From Neobacillus sp. Marseille-Q6967 (GTDB lineage: Bacteria > Bacillota > Bacilli > Bacillales > Cytobacillaceae), in NCBI RefSeq assembly GCF_946151075.1, contig NZ_CAMGZB010000001.1:1416001-1480000 (forward strand): a DNA stretch of 64,000 bases, written 5' to 3'. The notes below the pieces were generated by a model. That model worked only from the letters and a program-made list of their open reading frames with translations. It did not search any database and was not told the origin of the DNA. The first letter of the stretch is position 1. Every line of letters starts with the position of its first letter. Of this stretch, positions 1 through 8,076 are shown piece by piece. The translations under genes and the position numbers were made by a program.

Positions 1-84
<84 letters not shown>

Positions 85-167
85 TAGTCTTAAAGCGAAC
101 TCGTTTTTACTTAAACTTCTTCTGAATTATCTAGTTTTGAGAGAATGAAATTTTTTTAAATTTCCTC

Positions 168-195
168 TTGAAAAATATAAAAAAGACATTATAAT
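168..195 (+). promoter_or_regulatory. Sigma-A type promoter between 23S and 5S
   Basis: TTGAAA at 168-173 and a perfect TATAAT at 190-195 are separated by 16 bp, in an AT-rich stretch 18 bp before the 5S gene. This could give the 5S-tRNA segment its own transcription besides read-through from the rRNA operon. The boxes are seen; the activity is inferred. Confidence 0.5.
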
Positions 196-213
196 AAAAT
201 AGTGTCCAATAAA

Positions 214-332
<119 letters not shown>

Positions 333-334
333 CC

Positions 335-359
335 AGCCCCAATGGGGGCTATTATTTTT
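335..359 (+). terminator. Terminator-like hairpin after 5S
   Basis: AGCCCC, a 3-nt loop and GGGGGCT are followed by ATTATTTTTG. The T-run is interrupted, so termination may be partial, which would let transcription continue into the tRNA array that begins 18 bp downstream. Confidence 0.5.
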
Positions 360-376
360 GTCAAAACTTCAGGTTA

Positions 377-451
377 GGCCCCTTGGTCAAGCGGTTAAGA
401 CACCGCCCTTTCACGGCGGTAACACGGGTTCGAATCCCGTAGGGGTCACCA
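377..451 (+). tRNA. tRNA-Glu (TTC)
   Basis: Acceptor GGCCCCT pairs with AGGGGTC; anticodon loop CUUUCAC gives TTC; T-loop GTTCGAATC; CCA is encoded. First tRNA of the array. Confidence 0.96.
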
Positions 452-456
452 TTTAC

Positions 457-532
457 GGAGGATTAGCTCAGCTGGGAGAGCATCTGCCTTACAAGCAGAG
501 GGTCGGCGGTTCGATCCCGTCATCCTCCACCA
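457..532 (+). tRNA. tRNA-Val (TAC)
   Basis: Acceptor GGAGGAT pairs with ATCCTCC; anticodon TAC in CTTACAA; D-loop AGCTCAGCTGGGAGAGC; CCA is encoded. Confidence 0.96.
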
Positions 533-542
533 TATGTATTTT

Positions 543-618
<76 letters not shown>

Positions 619-639
619 TTATTTTTTTTGCTTTTTTTT

Positions 640-665
640 GAGCCATTAGCTCAGTCGGTAGAGCA
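640..665 (+). pseudogene. 5' fragment of tRNA-Lys (pseudo-tRNA)
   Basis: The 26 bp GAGCCATTAGCTCAGTCGGT AGAGCA equal the acceptor and D-arm of the intact tRNA-Lys at 785, with one T-to-C change in the D-loop. No anticodon arm, T-arm or acceptor 3' strand follows. About 95 bp of unrelated, hairpin-forming sequence comes next and then the complete tRNA-Lys. It cannot fold as a tRNA and looks like a partial duplication or a tRNA broken by recombination. Confidence 0.75.
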
Positions 666-784
666 CGATCGAATATGCTACTCCGAGATACTTCAGAGTA
701 CACGCCGAGCCGCTGCTTGAATTAACCTCCTGAGGCGGGGACGTCTGACGGAGCTATAAAAGATTAGGATATAATTTTAGTTTT

Positions 785-860
785 GAGCCATTAGCTCAGT
801 TGGTAGAGCATCTGACTTTTAATCAGAGGGTCGAAGGTTCGAGTCCTTCATGGCTCACCA
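785..860 (+). tRNA. tRNA-Lys (TTT)
   Basis: Acceptor GAGCCAT pairs with ATGGCTC; anticodon TTT in CTTTTAA; CCA is encoded. It is the intact copy behind the 5' fragment at 640. Confidence 0.96.
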
Positions 861-869
861 TTTAAATAT

Positions 870-954
870 GCGGGTGTGGCGGAATTGGCAGACGCACCAG
901 ACTTAGGATCTGGCGCCGCAAGGCGTGGGGGTTCGACTCCCTTCACCCGCACCA
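870..954 (+). tRNA. tRNA-Leu (TAG)
   Basis: Class II tRNA with a long variable arm. Acceptor GCGGGTG pairs with CACCCGC; anticodon TAG in CTTAGGA; CCA is encoded. Confidence 0.95.
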
Positions 955-958
955 TTAC

Positions 959-1033
959 GCGGAAGTAGTTCAGTGGTAGAACACCACCTTGCCAAGGTGG
1001 GGGTCGCGGGTTCGAATCCCGTCTTCCGCTCCA
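959..1033 (+). tRNA. tRNA-Gly (GCC)
   Basis: Acceptor GCGGAAG pairs with CTTCCGC; anticodon GCC in TTGCCAA; CCA is encoded. Confidence 0.95.
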
Positions 1034-1042
1034 AGTTTTTTA

Positions 1043-1131
1043 GCCGGGGTGGCGGAACTGGCAGACGCACAGGACTTAAAATCCTGCGGTAGGTGACTAC
1101 CGTACCGGTTCGATTCCGGTCCTCGGCACCA
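1043..1131 (+). tRNA. tRNA-Leu (TAA)
   Basis: Class II tRNA. Starts GCCGGGGTGGCGGAACTGG; anticodon TAA in CTTAAAA; variable arm GGTAGGTGACTACC; CCA is encoded. Confidence 0.95.
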
Positions 1132-1139
1132 TTTTATAT

Positions 1140-1216
1140 GCGCCCGTAGCTCAATTGGATAGAGCGTTTGACTACGGATCAAAAGGTTATGGGTTCGACT
1201 CCTTTCGGGCGCGCCA
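1140..1216 (+). tRNA. tRNA-Arg (ACG)
   Basis: Acceptor GCGCCCG pairs with CGGGCGC; anticodon ACG in CTACGGA (A34 normally becomes inosine); CCA is encoded. Confidence 0.95.
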
Positions 1217-1222
1217 TTATTA

Positions 1223-1299
1223 CGGGAAGTAGCTCAGCTTGGTAGAGCACTTGGTTTGGGACCAAGGGGTCGCAGGTTCGAATCCTGTCTTCCCGACCA
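1223..1299 (+). tRNA. tRNA-Pro (TGG)
   Basis: Acceptor CGGGAAG pairs with CTTCCCG; anticodon TGG in TTTGGGA; CCA is encoded. Confidence 0.95.
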
Positions 1300-1323
1300 G
1301 TCGAGAGTTAACATTAATTACAT

Positions 1324-1396
1324 GGGGCCTTAGCTCAGCTGGGAGAGCGCCTGCTTTGCACGCAGGAGGTCAGCGGTTCGATCCCGCTAGGCTCCA
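1324..1396 (+). tRNA. tRNA-Ala (TGC)
   Basis: Acceptor GGGGCCT pairs with AGGCTCC, including the G-U pair near the top typical of tRNA-Ala; anticodon TGC in TTTGCAC. CCA is not encoded and must be added by the CCA-adding enzyme. Confidence 0.94.
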
Positions 1397-1404
1397 TTCT
1401 AAAT

Positions 1405-1497
1405 GGAGGAATACCCAAGTCCGGCTGAAGGGATCGGTCTTGAAAACCGACAGGCGGGTTAAACCGCGCGGGGGTTCGAATCCCTCTTCCTCCGCCA
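1405..1497 (+). tRNA. tRNA-Ser (TGA)
   Basis: Class II tRNA of 93 nt with the long serine variable arm. Acceptor GGAGGAA pairs with TTCCTCC; anticodon TGA in CTTGAAA; CCA is encoded. Confidence 0.95.
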
Positions 1498-1559
1498 TAC
1501 TAAATGCAAAAGCATATGGCAAACTTTGGGCATGAAACAAATAGTTTTTATATTATCGT

Positions 1560-1633
<74 letters not shown>

Positions 1634-1636
1634 TCT

Positions 1637-1712
1637 GGTCCCGTGGTGTAGCGGTTAACATGCCTGCCTGTCACGCAGGAGATCGCCGGTTCGATCCCGG
1701 TCGGGACCGCCA
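1637..1712 (+). tRNA. tRNA-Asp (GTC)
   Basis: Acceptor GGTCCCG pairs with CGGGACC; anticodon GTC in CTGTCAC; CCA is encoded. Only 3 bp separate it from tRNA-fMet. Confidence 0.95.
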
Positions 1713-1759
1713 TTTTTATCCCAGTAGGTAAATTACTACTGTTGATATATAGATAGTGT

Positions 1760-1835
1760 GGCTCAGTAGCTCAGTCGGTAGAGCAAAGGACTGAAAATCC
1801 TTGTGTCGGCGGTTCGATTCCGTCCTGAGCCACCA
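1760..1835 (+). tRNA. tRNA-Phe (GAA)
   Basis: Acceptor GGCTCAG pairs with CTGAGCC; anticodon GAA in CTGAAAA; CCA is encoded. Confidence 0.95.
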
Positions 1836-1867
1836 TTTTAATTCATCATAACTATATCTTAAAATGT

Positions 1868-1952
1868 GGAGGGGTAGCGAAGTGGCTAAACGCGGCGGAC
1901 TGTAAATCCGCTCCCTCAGGGTTCGGCGGTTCGAATCCGTCCCCCTCCACCA
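1868..1952 (+). tRNA. tRNA-Tyr (GTA)
   Basis: Class II tRNA. Acceptor GGAGGGG pairs with CCCCTCC; anticodon GTA in CTGTAAA; CCA is encoded. Confidence 0.95.
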
Positions 1953-1956
1953 TGAT

Positions 1957-2033
1957 GGCGATTGTGGCGAAGTGGTTAACGCATCGGATTGTGGTTCCGA
2001 CATTCGTGGGTTCGATTCCCATCAGTCGCCCCA
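1957..2033 (+). tRNA. tRNA-His (GTG)
   Basis: Anticodon GTG in TTGTGGT. The extra G(-1) opposite C73, characteristic of tRNA-His, is encoded; CCA is encoded. Confidence 0.94.
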
Positions 2034-2050
2034 TTAATTTTATAAATTAT

Positions 2051-2122
2051 TGGGCTATAGCCAAGCGGTAAGGCAACGGACTTTGACTCCGTCATGCGTT
2101 GGTTCGAATCCAGCTAGCCCAG
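2051..2122 (+). tRNA. tRNA-Gln (TTG)
   Basis: Acceptor TGGGCTA pairs with TAGCCCA; anticodon TTG in CTTTGAC; discriminator G. The next bases are TCA, so CCA is not encoded. Confidence 0.94.
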
Positions 2123-2126
2123 TCAT

Positions 2127-2200
<74 letters not shown>

Positions 2201-2212
2201 ATTTTAAGAAAT

Positions 2213-2286
2213 GCGGGTGTAGTTTAGTGGTAAAACCTCAGCCTTCCAAGCTGATGTTGTGAGTTCGATTCTCATCACCCGCTCCA
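2213..2286 (+). tRNA. tRNA-Gly (TCC)
   Basis: Acceptor GCGGGTG pairs with CACCCGC; anticodon TCC in CTTCCAA; CCA is encoded. With Gly(GCC) at 959 it covers the glycine codons. Confidence 0.95.
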
Positions 2287-2290
2287 ATAT

Positions 2291-2367
<77 letters not shown>

Positions 2368-2388
2368 TATATCATATTTTCTTATTGT

Positions 2389-2463
2389 TCCGCAGTAGCT
2401 CAGTGGTAGAGCAATCGGCTGTTAACCGATCGGTCGTAGGTTCGAGTCCTACCTGCGGAGCCA
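2389..2463 (+). tRNA. tRNA-Asn (GTT)
   Basis: Acceptor TCCGCAG pairs with CTGCGGA; anticodon GTT in CTGTTAA; CCA is encoded. Confidence 0.95.
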
Positions 2464-2476
2464 TTTTTATGTTTAT

Positions 2477-2558
2477 GGGGAATTACTTAAGAGGCTGAAG
2501 AGGCGCCCTTGCTAAGGGGTAGGTCGGGTAACATGGATCAAATATGCCTTCTTTGCCA
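2477..2558 (+). pseudogene. Decayed tRNA-Ser (GCT)
   Basis: The 5' two thirds follow tRNA-Ser(GCT): D-arm and GGCTGAAGAGGCGCCC, anticodon GCT in TTGCTAA, and the GTAGGTCGGGTAAC variable arm. The 3' part has decayed: the T-loop GTTCAAAT has become GATCAAAT, its stem no longer pairs, the gene is about 9 nt short for this tRNA, and the acceptor (GGGGAAT against CTTCTTT) pairs mainly through G-U with a closing mismatch. A remnant CCA remains. A functional Ser(GCT) gene must exist elsewhere in the genome if this copy is dead. Confidence 0.7.
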
Positions 2559-2568
2559 TTATATATTT

Positions 2569-2642
2569 GCGCCTTTAGCTCAGCTGGATAGAGCATACGC
2601 CTTCTAAGCGTACGGTCAGAGGTTCGAATCCTCTAAGGCGCG
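2569..2642 (+). tRNA. tRNA-Arg (TCT)
   Basis: Acceptor GCGCCTT pairs with AAGGCGC; anticodon TCT in CTTCTAA; discriminator G. CCA is not encoded. Last tRNA of the array, just before a strong terminator. Confidence 0.95.
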
Positions 2643-2661
2643 TAAAAAAATAATAAAGAAA

Positions 2662-2690
2662 AAAACGCTTAGATAAGCGTTTTTTTTTGT
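2662..2690 (+). terminator. Rho-independent terminator of the rRNA-tRNA operon
   Basis: AAACGCTT, a 4-nt loop and AAGCGTTT are followed by a T-run. It closes the array and faces the convergent HD-GYP gene. Confidence 0.9.
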
Positions 2691-2757
2691 ATACTTTTTT
2701 AATTATCGAAGAAAACCATACCCGCTACTTCTAAAGGTTATACAGTGCCCTTTAAAA

Positions 2758-3726
2758 TCATTCCCAAGCGTTTTCCATTTTTAAATCCATAATAAATTTA
2801 TAAGACTTTTCCTTTGTTACTTGCCCTTCGTGTTCGAACAGGCTAAGGAAAATATCGACTATTCTTGGGTCAAATTGGGACCCTTTATTTCTGCGAATTT
2901 CGTTAAGAATATATTCAAGATCAAGTTCATTTCTATAAACACGTTTGGAAGACATGGCATCAAAGGTATCTGCTACCGCAACGATTCGGGCAGCTAATGG
3001 AATTTGATCTCCCTTTAATCCTATTGGATAACCTGTACCATCGTATCTTTCGTGATGATATAAAACAATATCTAAAACTCCATTATCTTTAAAAGTTGTT
3101 ATATGCTTAATCATTTCATATCCAATAGTTGGATGAAGTTTGATAATACTGTATTCATCATCTGTTAACTTATCTGGTTTGTTCAAAATATTTTCTGGGA
3201 TACCAATTTTACCGATATCGTGCAGTAACCCACCAATTCGAATGGTATTACACATGTCTTTAGACAGATTCATCTTTTTAGCTATTTCAACAGCATATCT
3301 TGTAACATTTTCAGAATGATGCAGTGTATAAGTATCTCTGGAATCTAAAGCATTGGCAAGTGCTTTTGTTAAAGCGAGATTATCTTCTCTAACTTTTTGA
3401 GCATTTTTCATTAAGCCAACAGATATGAATGTTATTAAAAGATAGGTAAATAAATACGCAAGAAATGTTTCTAGATTATGTGATGTTTCTGGTATGAGAA
3501 AAAATCTGCAACTGACAACAATGGCAGTCAGGAAGACTATAGACCAAGTAGGCAAGTTATAAAACCCGATACCTAAAAAAATGGAACTGAAGATATAAAG
3601 AACATAAAAGTTTGTTTCATTTGTAAGAATAAAGCCGTTAAGTATAATGCCAAAAAGCATAAGGATCATAAAACCCCACCTAAAATAAGTAGGATTATTA
3701 AATAATCGATTATATCTACTATTCAT
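2758..3726 (-). CDS. Membrane-anchored HD-GYP domain protein
   Basis: Predicted 322-residue cyclic-di-GMP phosphodiesterase-type protein. The first ~105 residues hold about five hydrophobic membrane segments without a recognisable ligand domain. The HD-GYP domain follows: HHSENV (~136-141), LLHDIGKIGIP (~167-177) and the signature HHERYDGTGYP (~224-234), then RIVAVADTFDAM. All metal-binding HD residues and the GYP-type motif are present, so it should be catalytically competent (family knowledge). The ATG at 3726 is preferred over one 12 bp upstream because GGGAGGT lies directly before it, although the gap is short. It stands alone, converges on the tRNA array and has no GGDEF partner nearby. 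Confidence 0.88.
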   Translation of the reverse strand: MNSRYNRLFNNPTYFRWGFMILMLFGIILNGFILTNETNFYVLYIFSSIFLGIGFYNLPTWSIVFLTAIVVSCRFFLIPETSHNLETFLAYLFTYLLITFISVGLMKNAQKVREDNLALTKALANALDSRDTYTLHHSENVTRYAVEIAKKMNLSKDMCNTIRIGGLLHDIGKIGIPENILNKPDKLTDDEYSIIKLHPTIGYEMIKHITTFKDNGVLDIVLYHHERYDGTGYPIGLKGDQIPLAARIVAVADTFDAMSSKRVYRNELDLEYILNEIRRNKGSQFDPRIVDIFLSLFEHEGQVTKEKSYKFIMDLKMENAWE

Positions 3727-3738
3727 AATACCTCCCAT

Positions 3739-4710
3739 ATTGTTGGTGAATGGTTTTTCTTAATCGTTTTTTATTAGTGATTTTTTAAAAAAACGCCAAC
3801 TGTTATGCACGCTTGAAGCAAAATTAAACTAAGGAATGGCAAGTGGAAAATGTTTTATGATCATAGCTTATAAAATACAATATATCATTAGCTAATTAGC
3901 AATGAATAGATGAATAATATTGGAAATTAATTGGGATTCGCCTTCGAACGGTGCGTATATGCATTAAGGTCCATGTACAATCTTGTATATTGAGCTTTAT
4001 TTTAAATCAAAAACTATCCTTAACGGGACATTTTAGTCCAAAAGAGAATTAATTTTTAAAAACGAAGCTGGGATAAAATACTAGGATTAACTTCTAGACA
4101 ATGGTACTCACAACCGCTTAAGTTTTCCCCGCTCGCAAAATAAAAATCTTGTTTGTCCATTTGGAAAAAGCGATGAATTTTCTTATCCAGTGAAAATTCA
4201 AATGATACCACTAATAACATCCTATAGTGTTTCCTTAATTGGTTTTACCAGCAAAAATTTGACATCTTTTTTTCGGTTTTTAGATGCAAACTCTTATCAA
4301 ATAAGGATTTTCTCTGGAACTAATCAAACGTTTGCTTAACACGTTATTTTGTAGCAATTCGTCAATTCCTGTCTTTTATTGAAAATATGATAGATACATC
4401 GCGAAAAGGGAAAACATGTCTTCGACAATTATTTTCTTAACATGATAGCCTGGGTTCGTTTTTCCAAAGGGTTTTTGTGAGCTTTAATTAAATGTTTGAT
4501 TGAAAAAATCTATGTAGAATTTTCTATGTATATGTCATTTGTGAAGGGTTTGCCTATCTAATAACTAAGACAATTGGACTATTTTGCGATCAAGTTAATA
4601 TACATACAGTACAGTTGAAAGATATCGAGGAGTCTATTTATACATCATAAGGTATCACTCCTCCGGAAAGGTATAGGAAAGTAGAGAACAGGTAAAGGAG
4701 TTCTGGTGTT
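3739..4710. other. 972-bp intergenic region with one palindrome-bounded repeat
   Basis: No open frame with a ribosome binding site is seen on either strand. The recognisable content is repeat copy A at 4322-4501 (described separately). The rest is AT-rich and probably holds the promoters of the divergent HD-GYP and epimerase genes. Confidence 0.6.
4322..4501 (+). repeat. Palindrome-bounded intergenic repeat, copy A
   Basis: Left palindrome AATCAAACGTTTGCTT (4322-4337) and right palindrome AATTAAATGTTTGATT (4486-4501) start 164 bp apart. Inside are the two shared blocks of this family: TCTTCGACAATTATTTTC near 4419-4436 and GTTCGTTTTTCCAAAGGGTT near 4454-4473. Further copies are at 9946, 30188/30332, 34174 and 35749, all in the same orientation and all intergenic. 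Confidence 0.75.
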
Positions 4711-5742
4711 ATGAGTTTGAAGGCGTTAGATCCTAATAAAACATACCTGATTACGGGTGCAGCGGGATTTATTGGATATTACTTGTCTAAGAAACTATTA
4801 GAACAGGGCTGTGCCGTGATGGGTATTGATAATCTCAATGACTTCTATGATGTGAACCTTAAGTATGCCCGTTTGAGAGAGTTAGAACCTTATGAGAAGT
4901 TTACTTTTATTAAAGGGGATATCTCCGATAAGGAAATGGTTCTTGGGTGTTTTGAAGAGTATAAACCGAATGTGGTAGTCAACCTGGCGGCCCAGGCCGG
5001 GGTACGGAATTCGTTAGATAACCCAGATGTGTATATTCAAAGTAATATTATTGGTTTCTTTAATGTGTTAGAGGCATGTAGACGTTTTCCAGTAGAGCAC
5101 TTAGTATATGCATCTTCCAGTTCTGTTTACGGTGCTAATAAAAAGGTACCGTTTGAAGAGACAGATTCTGTAGATACACCAGTATCCCTTTATGCATCTA
5201 CTAAGAAATCCAATGAGTTGATGGCTTATACCTATAGCCATTTATATAAGATTCCTGCTACTGGGTTGCGGTTCTTTACCGTTTATGGTCCTATGGGACG
5301 ACCGGATATGGCGTACTTTACCTTTACGGATAAGTACTTTGCTGGTAAGTCGATTAAGATCTTTAACAACGGGGATTTTGAGAATGACCTTTATCGTGAT
5401 TTTACTTATATCGATGATATTGTGGAGGGGATTGAACGAGTAATCAGTAATCCTCCTGCAGCGGATCATGGTATACTACATAAATTGTTTAACATTGGGA
5501 ACAACAAACCTGAAAAGTTGATGGTGTTTATTGAAACCTTGGAGAAATGTTTGGGGAAGGAATTGGGTAGAGAAGTATTATTTGAAAAGATATTTGAGCC
5601 TATTAAGGCGGGGGATGTACATGCTACCTATGCTTCGATGGAGTTGTTACAGAATGCGGTAGGATTTAAGCCGAAAACTCCCATTGAAGAGGGGCTGCAG
5701 AAGTTTGTTGATTGGTATGTACATTATTATAAAGCAAAGTAA
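4711..5742 (+). CDS. NAD-dependent epimerase, UDP-glucuronate 4-epimerase type
   Basis: A 343-residue short-chain dehydrogenase/epimerase with an N-terminal Rossmann motif GAAGFIG (16-22), acidic residue at the end of beta-2 (GIDNLND), SSSSVYG and the catalytic pair Y161-xxx-K165 (YASTK). The RFFTVYGPMGRPDMA segment and the length resemble CapI/LpsL-type UDP-glucuronate 4-epimerases, which make UDP-galacturonate for surface polysaccharides (family knowledge). AAAGGAG lies 10 nt before the ATG. It is a single gene, separated from the exopolysaccharide operon at 21.5 kb. Substrate is inferred; UDP-glucose epimerisation cannot be excluded. Confidence 0.85.
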   Translation: MSLKALDPNKTYLITGAAGFIGYYLSKKLLEQGCAVMGIDNLNDFYDVNLKYARLRELEPYEKFTFIKGDISDKEMVLGCFEEYKPNVVVNLAAQAGVRNSLDNPDVYIQSNIIGFFNVLEACRRFPVEHLVYASSSSVYGANKKVPFEETDSVDTPVSLYASTKKSNELMAYTYSHLYKIPATGLRFFTVYGPMGRPDMAYFTFTDKYFAGKSIKIFNNGDFENDLYRDFTYIDDIVEGIERVISNPPAADHGILHKLFNIGNNKPEKLMVFIETLEKCLGKELGREVLFEKIFEPIKAGDVHATYASMELLQNAVGFKPKTPIEEGLQKFVDWYVHYYKAK

Positions 5743-5814
5743 AATGTTACAAATGCAAGAATAAGTTTCCTCAAGAGATAAATACTAACATTATCAATTT
5801 TGGGGAGGTTTATT

Positions 5815-5970
5815 ATGCGCTCCGATAATTACTTTGCAATCCATGTTTTCTTTTCGCTCCTTGGCTTAATTGCTACGATTGTATTCAGCTCCATTATCAT
5901 TTCTCAAAACAACAAATTAAGCTATATGCAAGAGAACAATAATAATAATAAGCAACAGAATAAAAAATAG
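5815..5970 (+). CDS. Small membrane protein, 51 aa, unknown
   Basis: ATG with GGGGAGG seven bases upstream. The product begins MRSDNYFAIHVFFSLLG, has one strong hydrophobic segment (about residues 7-29) and a hydrophilic Asn/Gln/Lys-rich tail. A single-pass inner-membrane peptide is the simplest reading. It follows the epimerase by 70 bp and is closed by a good terminator, so it may share its transcript. I do not recognise the family. Confidence 0.65.
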   Translation: MRSDNYFAIHVFFSLLGLIATIVFSSIIISQNNKLSYMQENNNNNKQQNKK

Positions 5971-5980
5971 TTATTTTTTG

Positions 5981-6009
5981 AAAAAAGCACTCGTTTGAGC
6001 GCTTTTTTT
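5981..6009 (+). terminator. Rho-independent terminator
   Basis: AAAAAAGCACTC, loop GTTT and GAGCGCTTTTTTT: strong stem with a T-run, just after the 51-aa gene. Confidence 0.85.
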
Positions 6010-6234
6010 ATATTCTTAACCCATGTGCTCTAGTTATCGATCCACAAATTTCCCATACTCCTTCTTAAACTCCAACTCAATCGTAGCCGTATTTTTCTTA
6101 ATACTTTAATGGTATGCCCAAACTCGCCTTTTATCTCATTATCCATTTTTTTAGAAAATTGTGTCGAATTCAGGCGTGGTTACGTTATAATAGTAGGTAT
6201 TAAAAAATATGAAGATTTTGGAGGTAGGAAGGAA

Positions 6235-7281
6235 ATGAAAAAGGCTGTAATACGTATGCTGGCTGTAGTTTTAACCATGGCGCTGGCGCTTGCTGGCTGT
6301 GGTCAGCAGGAAAAAAAGGAAAGCGAATCTTCAGGAGGGCAATCCTCTGAAAATATTTCTGTTGATATCGGTATGTTAAAGTTAACAAGTTCTGCACCAC
6401 TATTCATCGCGATTGAAAAGGGGTTTTTTAAAGAAGAAGGCATTGATGCGAATGTAAAATGGTTTGAAGCAGCTCAGCCGATCGCGGTTGCGACTGCAGG
6501 CGGCAGTGTGGATGTTGGTGCAACAGGAATTACCGCTAGTCTTTACAATATGGTAGCCGGAGGACAAAAACTTTGGATCGTTGCGGATAAAGGGCGTGAA
6601 GCAAAAGGATTTTCTTCGTCAGCCTTACTAGTGCCAAATGATTCTGACGTTAGCTCACCGGAAGAACTAAAAGGAAAGAAAATCGGGATTACTCAAACAG
6701 GTTCGACTTTCCACTATATGGCGGGCCGAATTTTAGAAAACCATGATCTTTCTTTACAAGATGTTCAATTAGTACCGCTTAACAGCATTAAAGGTTTGAT
6801 GGAAGCATTAAATAGCAAGCAAGTGGATGCCGTGATTTTAAATGAACCAAATATTTCAACGGTTGTTCAGGAAGGCTATGGAAAAGTTATCACCCAAGTG
6901 GGGGATGAAATGGATTACCAAACTTCCGGTATCTTCTATTCACCAAAATTCGCCGACAATAAAGACGCAGCGGTACGCTTTTTAAAGGCTTATGCAAAGG
7001 CGACCCGCTATTACTCTGATGCTGTATTAACAACAAAAGACGGTAAAGTGGTACCAGGTGAAAATTATGATGAAGTCGTTGATATCATAGCAAAATATGT
7101 CGACCAAGATCCTGAATTGATTAAAAAAGGACTTCCATATATGGATCCAGACGGCAAATTGCTAGAATCTGATATTCAAACACAAATTGATTGGTATGCG
7201 AAAGAAAAGCTGATTGATAAAGCGATTGATGTGAATGAAATTGTGAATACAAAATTACTTGAGGACGCATTGAAGCAATAA
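6235..7281 (+). CDS. ABC transporter substrate-binding lipoprotein (SsuA/NMT1 type)
   Basis: A 348-residue periplasmic-binding-protein-like lipoprotein. The signal peptide ends in the lipobox LALAGC with the lipidated Cys at 22, followed by a short Lys/Ser/Gln-rich linker and an NMT1/THI5-like domain (LFIAIEKGFFKEEGID, GSVDVGATG, ELKGKKIGIT, VDAVILNEP). This family binds sulfonates, nitrate, aromatic acids or thiamine precursors. No TPP or S-box riboswitch is visible upstream, so the substrate is open. The frame reads open from 6109, but GGAGGTAGGAAGGAA before 6235 and the signal peptide fix the start. First gene of a three-gene importer operon. Confidence 0.9.
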   Translation: MKKAVIRMLAVVLTMALALAGCGQQEKKESESSGGQSSENISVDIGMLKLTSSAPLFIAIEKGFFKEEGIDANVKWFEAAQPIAVATAGGSVDVGATGITASLYNMVAGGQKLWIVADKGREAKGFSSSALLVPNDSDVSSPEELKGKKIGITQTGSTFHYMAGRILENHDLSLQDVQLVPLNSIKGLMEALNSKQVDAVILNEPNISTVVQEGYGKVITQVGDEMDYQTSGIFYSPKFADNKDAAVRFLKAYAKATRYYSDAVLTTKDGKVVPGENYDEVVDIIAKYVDQDPELIKKGLPYMDPDGKLLESDIQTQIDWYAKEKLIDKAIDVNEIVNTKLLEDALKQ

Positions 7282-7293
7282 GGAAGTGACATC

Positions 7294-8073
7294 ATGAAAG
7301 TGGTAATTGAAAATGTCGAAAAGCGATTCGTCGATAAAAAGAAAAATGAAGTAACGGCACTTAAAAATATTAATTTTTCCATTGAAGAACAAGAGTTTGT
7401 TGTGCTTGTAGGACCGAGTGGATGCGGGAAATCAACCTTGCTTAATATTGTCGGCGGATTGCTGTCGCCAAGTCTAGGAGAGGTCTACTTTGAAGGGAAG
7501 CAGGAGAAAGAGAAAGAACCGACCTTAGGAATTGTGTTTCAGGAAATTGCGCTCCTGCCATGGAGAACGGTGTATCAGAATGTGATTTATGGTTTGGAAG
7601 AAAGAGGGGCAAGCAAACAAGAGTGTAAAGAAATTGGGCAGCACTACATTGATATGGTGGGACTGACCGGCTTTGAGAATTCTTTTCCAAAACAGCTTTC
7701 CGGGGGGATGAAGCAGAGAGCAGGGATTGCCCGGGCACTCGCTGTGGAACCAGATTTACTCCTGATGGACGAGCCTTTTTCAGCATTGGATGCGCAGACG
7801 CGTACGATTATGCAGGAAGAATTATTGACCATCTGGAATCGCACGAAATTAAGTACATTATACGTTACGCATAACATTCAAGAAGCCGTTTATTTGGCTG
7901 ACCGTGTGATTGTTTTGTCGCGGCATCCTGGTGAAATCAAAGAAATTATCAAAATTGATTTGCCAAGAATGGGGCGTGACCAAGATCGATATCGCCAGCA
8001 ATTTGAGCGATATTCCGACCAGATTTGGAATTTAATCCGTCATGACGCTCAAGAAGCATTGAAGGAGGCGTAA
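7294..8073 (+). CDS. ABC transporter ATP-binding protein (SsuB/TauB type)
   Basis: A 259-residue ATPase energising the importer. Walker A GPSGCGKS (40-47), Q-loop VFQE, signature LSGGMKQR, Walker B LLLMDEP with D-loop SALD, and switch histidine in YVTHNIQEA are all intact. The sequence is closest to the nitrate/sulfonate/taurine subfamily. It begins 12 bp after the binding-protein stop, with AGGAAGTGAC before the ATG, and is followed 3 bp later by the permease gene, so the three genes form one operon. Confidence 0.92.
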   Translation: MKVVIENVEKRFVDKKKNEVTALKNINFSIEEQEFVVLVGPSGCGKSTLLNIVGGLLSPSLGEVYFEGKQEKEKEPTLGIVFQEIALLPWRTVYQNVIYGLEERGASKQECKEIGQHYIDMVGLTGFENSFPKQLSGGMKQRAGIARALAVEPDLLLMDEPFSALDAQTRTIMQEELLTIWNRTKLSTLYVTHNIQEAVYLADRVIVLSRHPGEIKEIIKIDLPRMGRDQDRYRQQFERYSDQIWNLIRHDAQEALKEA

Positions 8074-8076
8074 TAG

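Noticed and set aside
2477..2558. Functional tRNA-Ser(GCT)
   Set aside because: T-loop and T-stem are broken, the acceptor pairs poorly and the gene is about 9 nt short.
6010..6234. Riboswitch upstream of the SsuA-type operon
   Set aside because: No TPP, S-box or other known core sequence; the region instead shows a short decayed minus-strand coding-like piece (ATIELEFKKEYGKFVDR).
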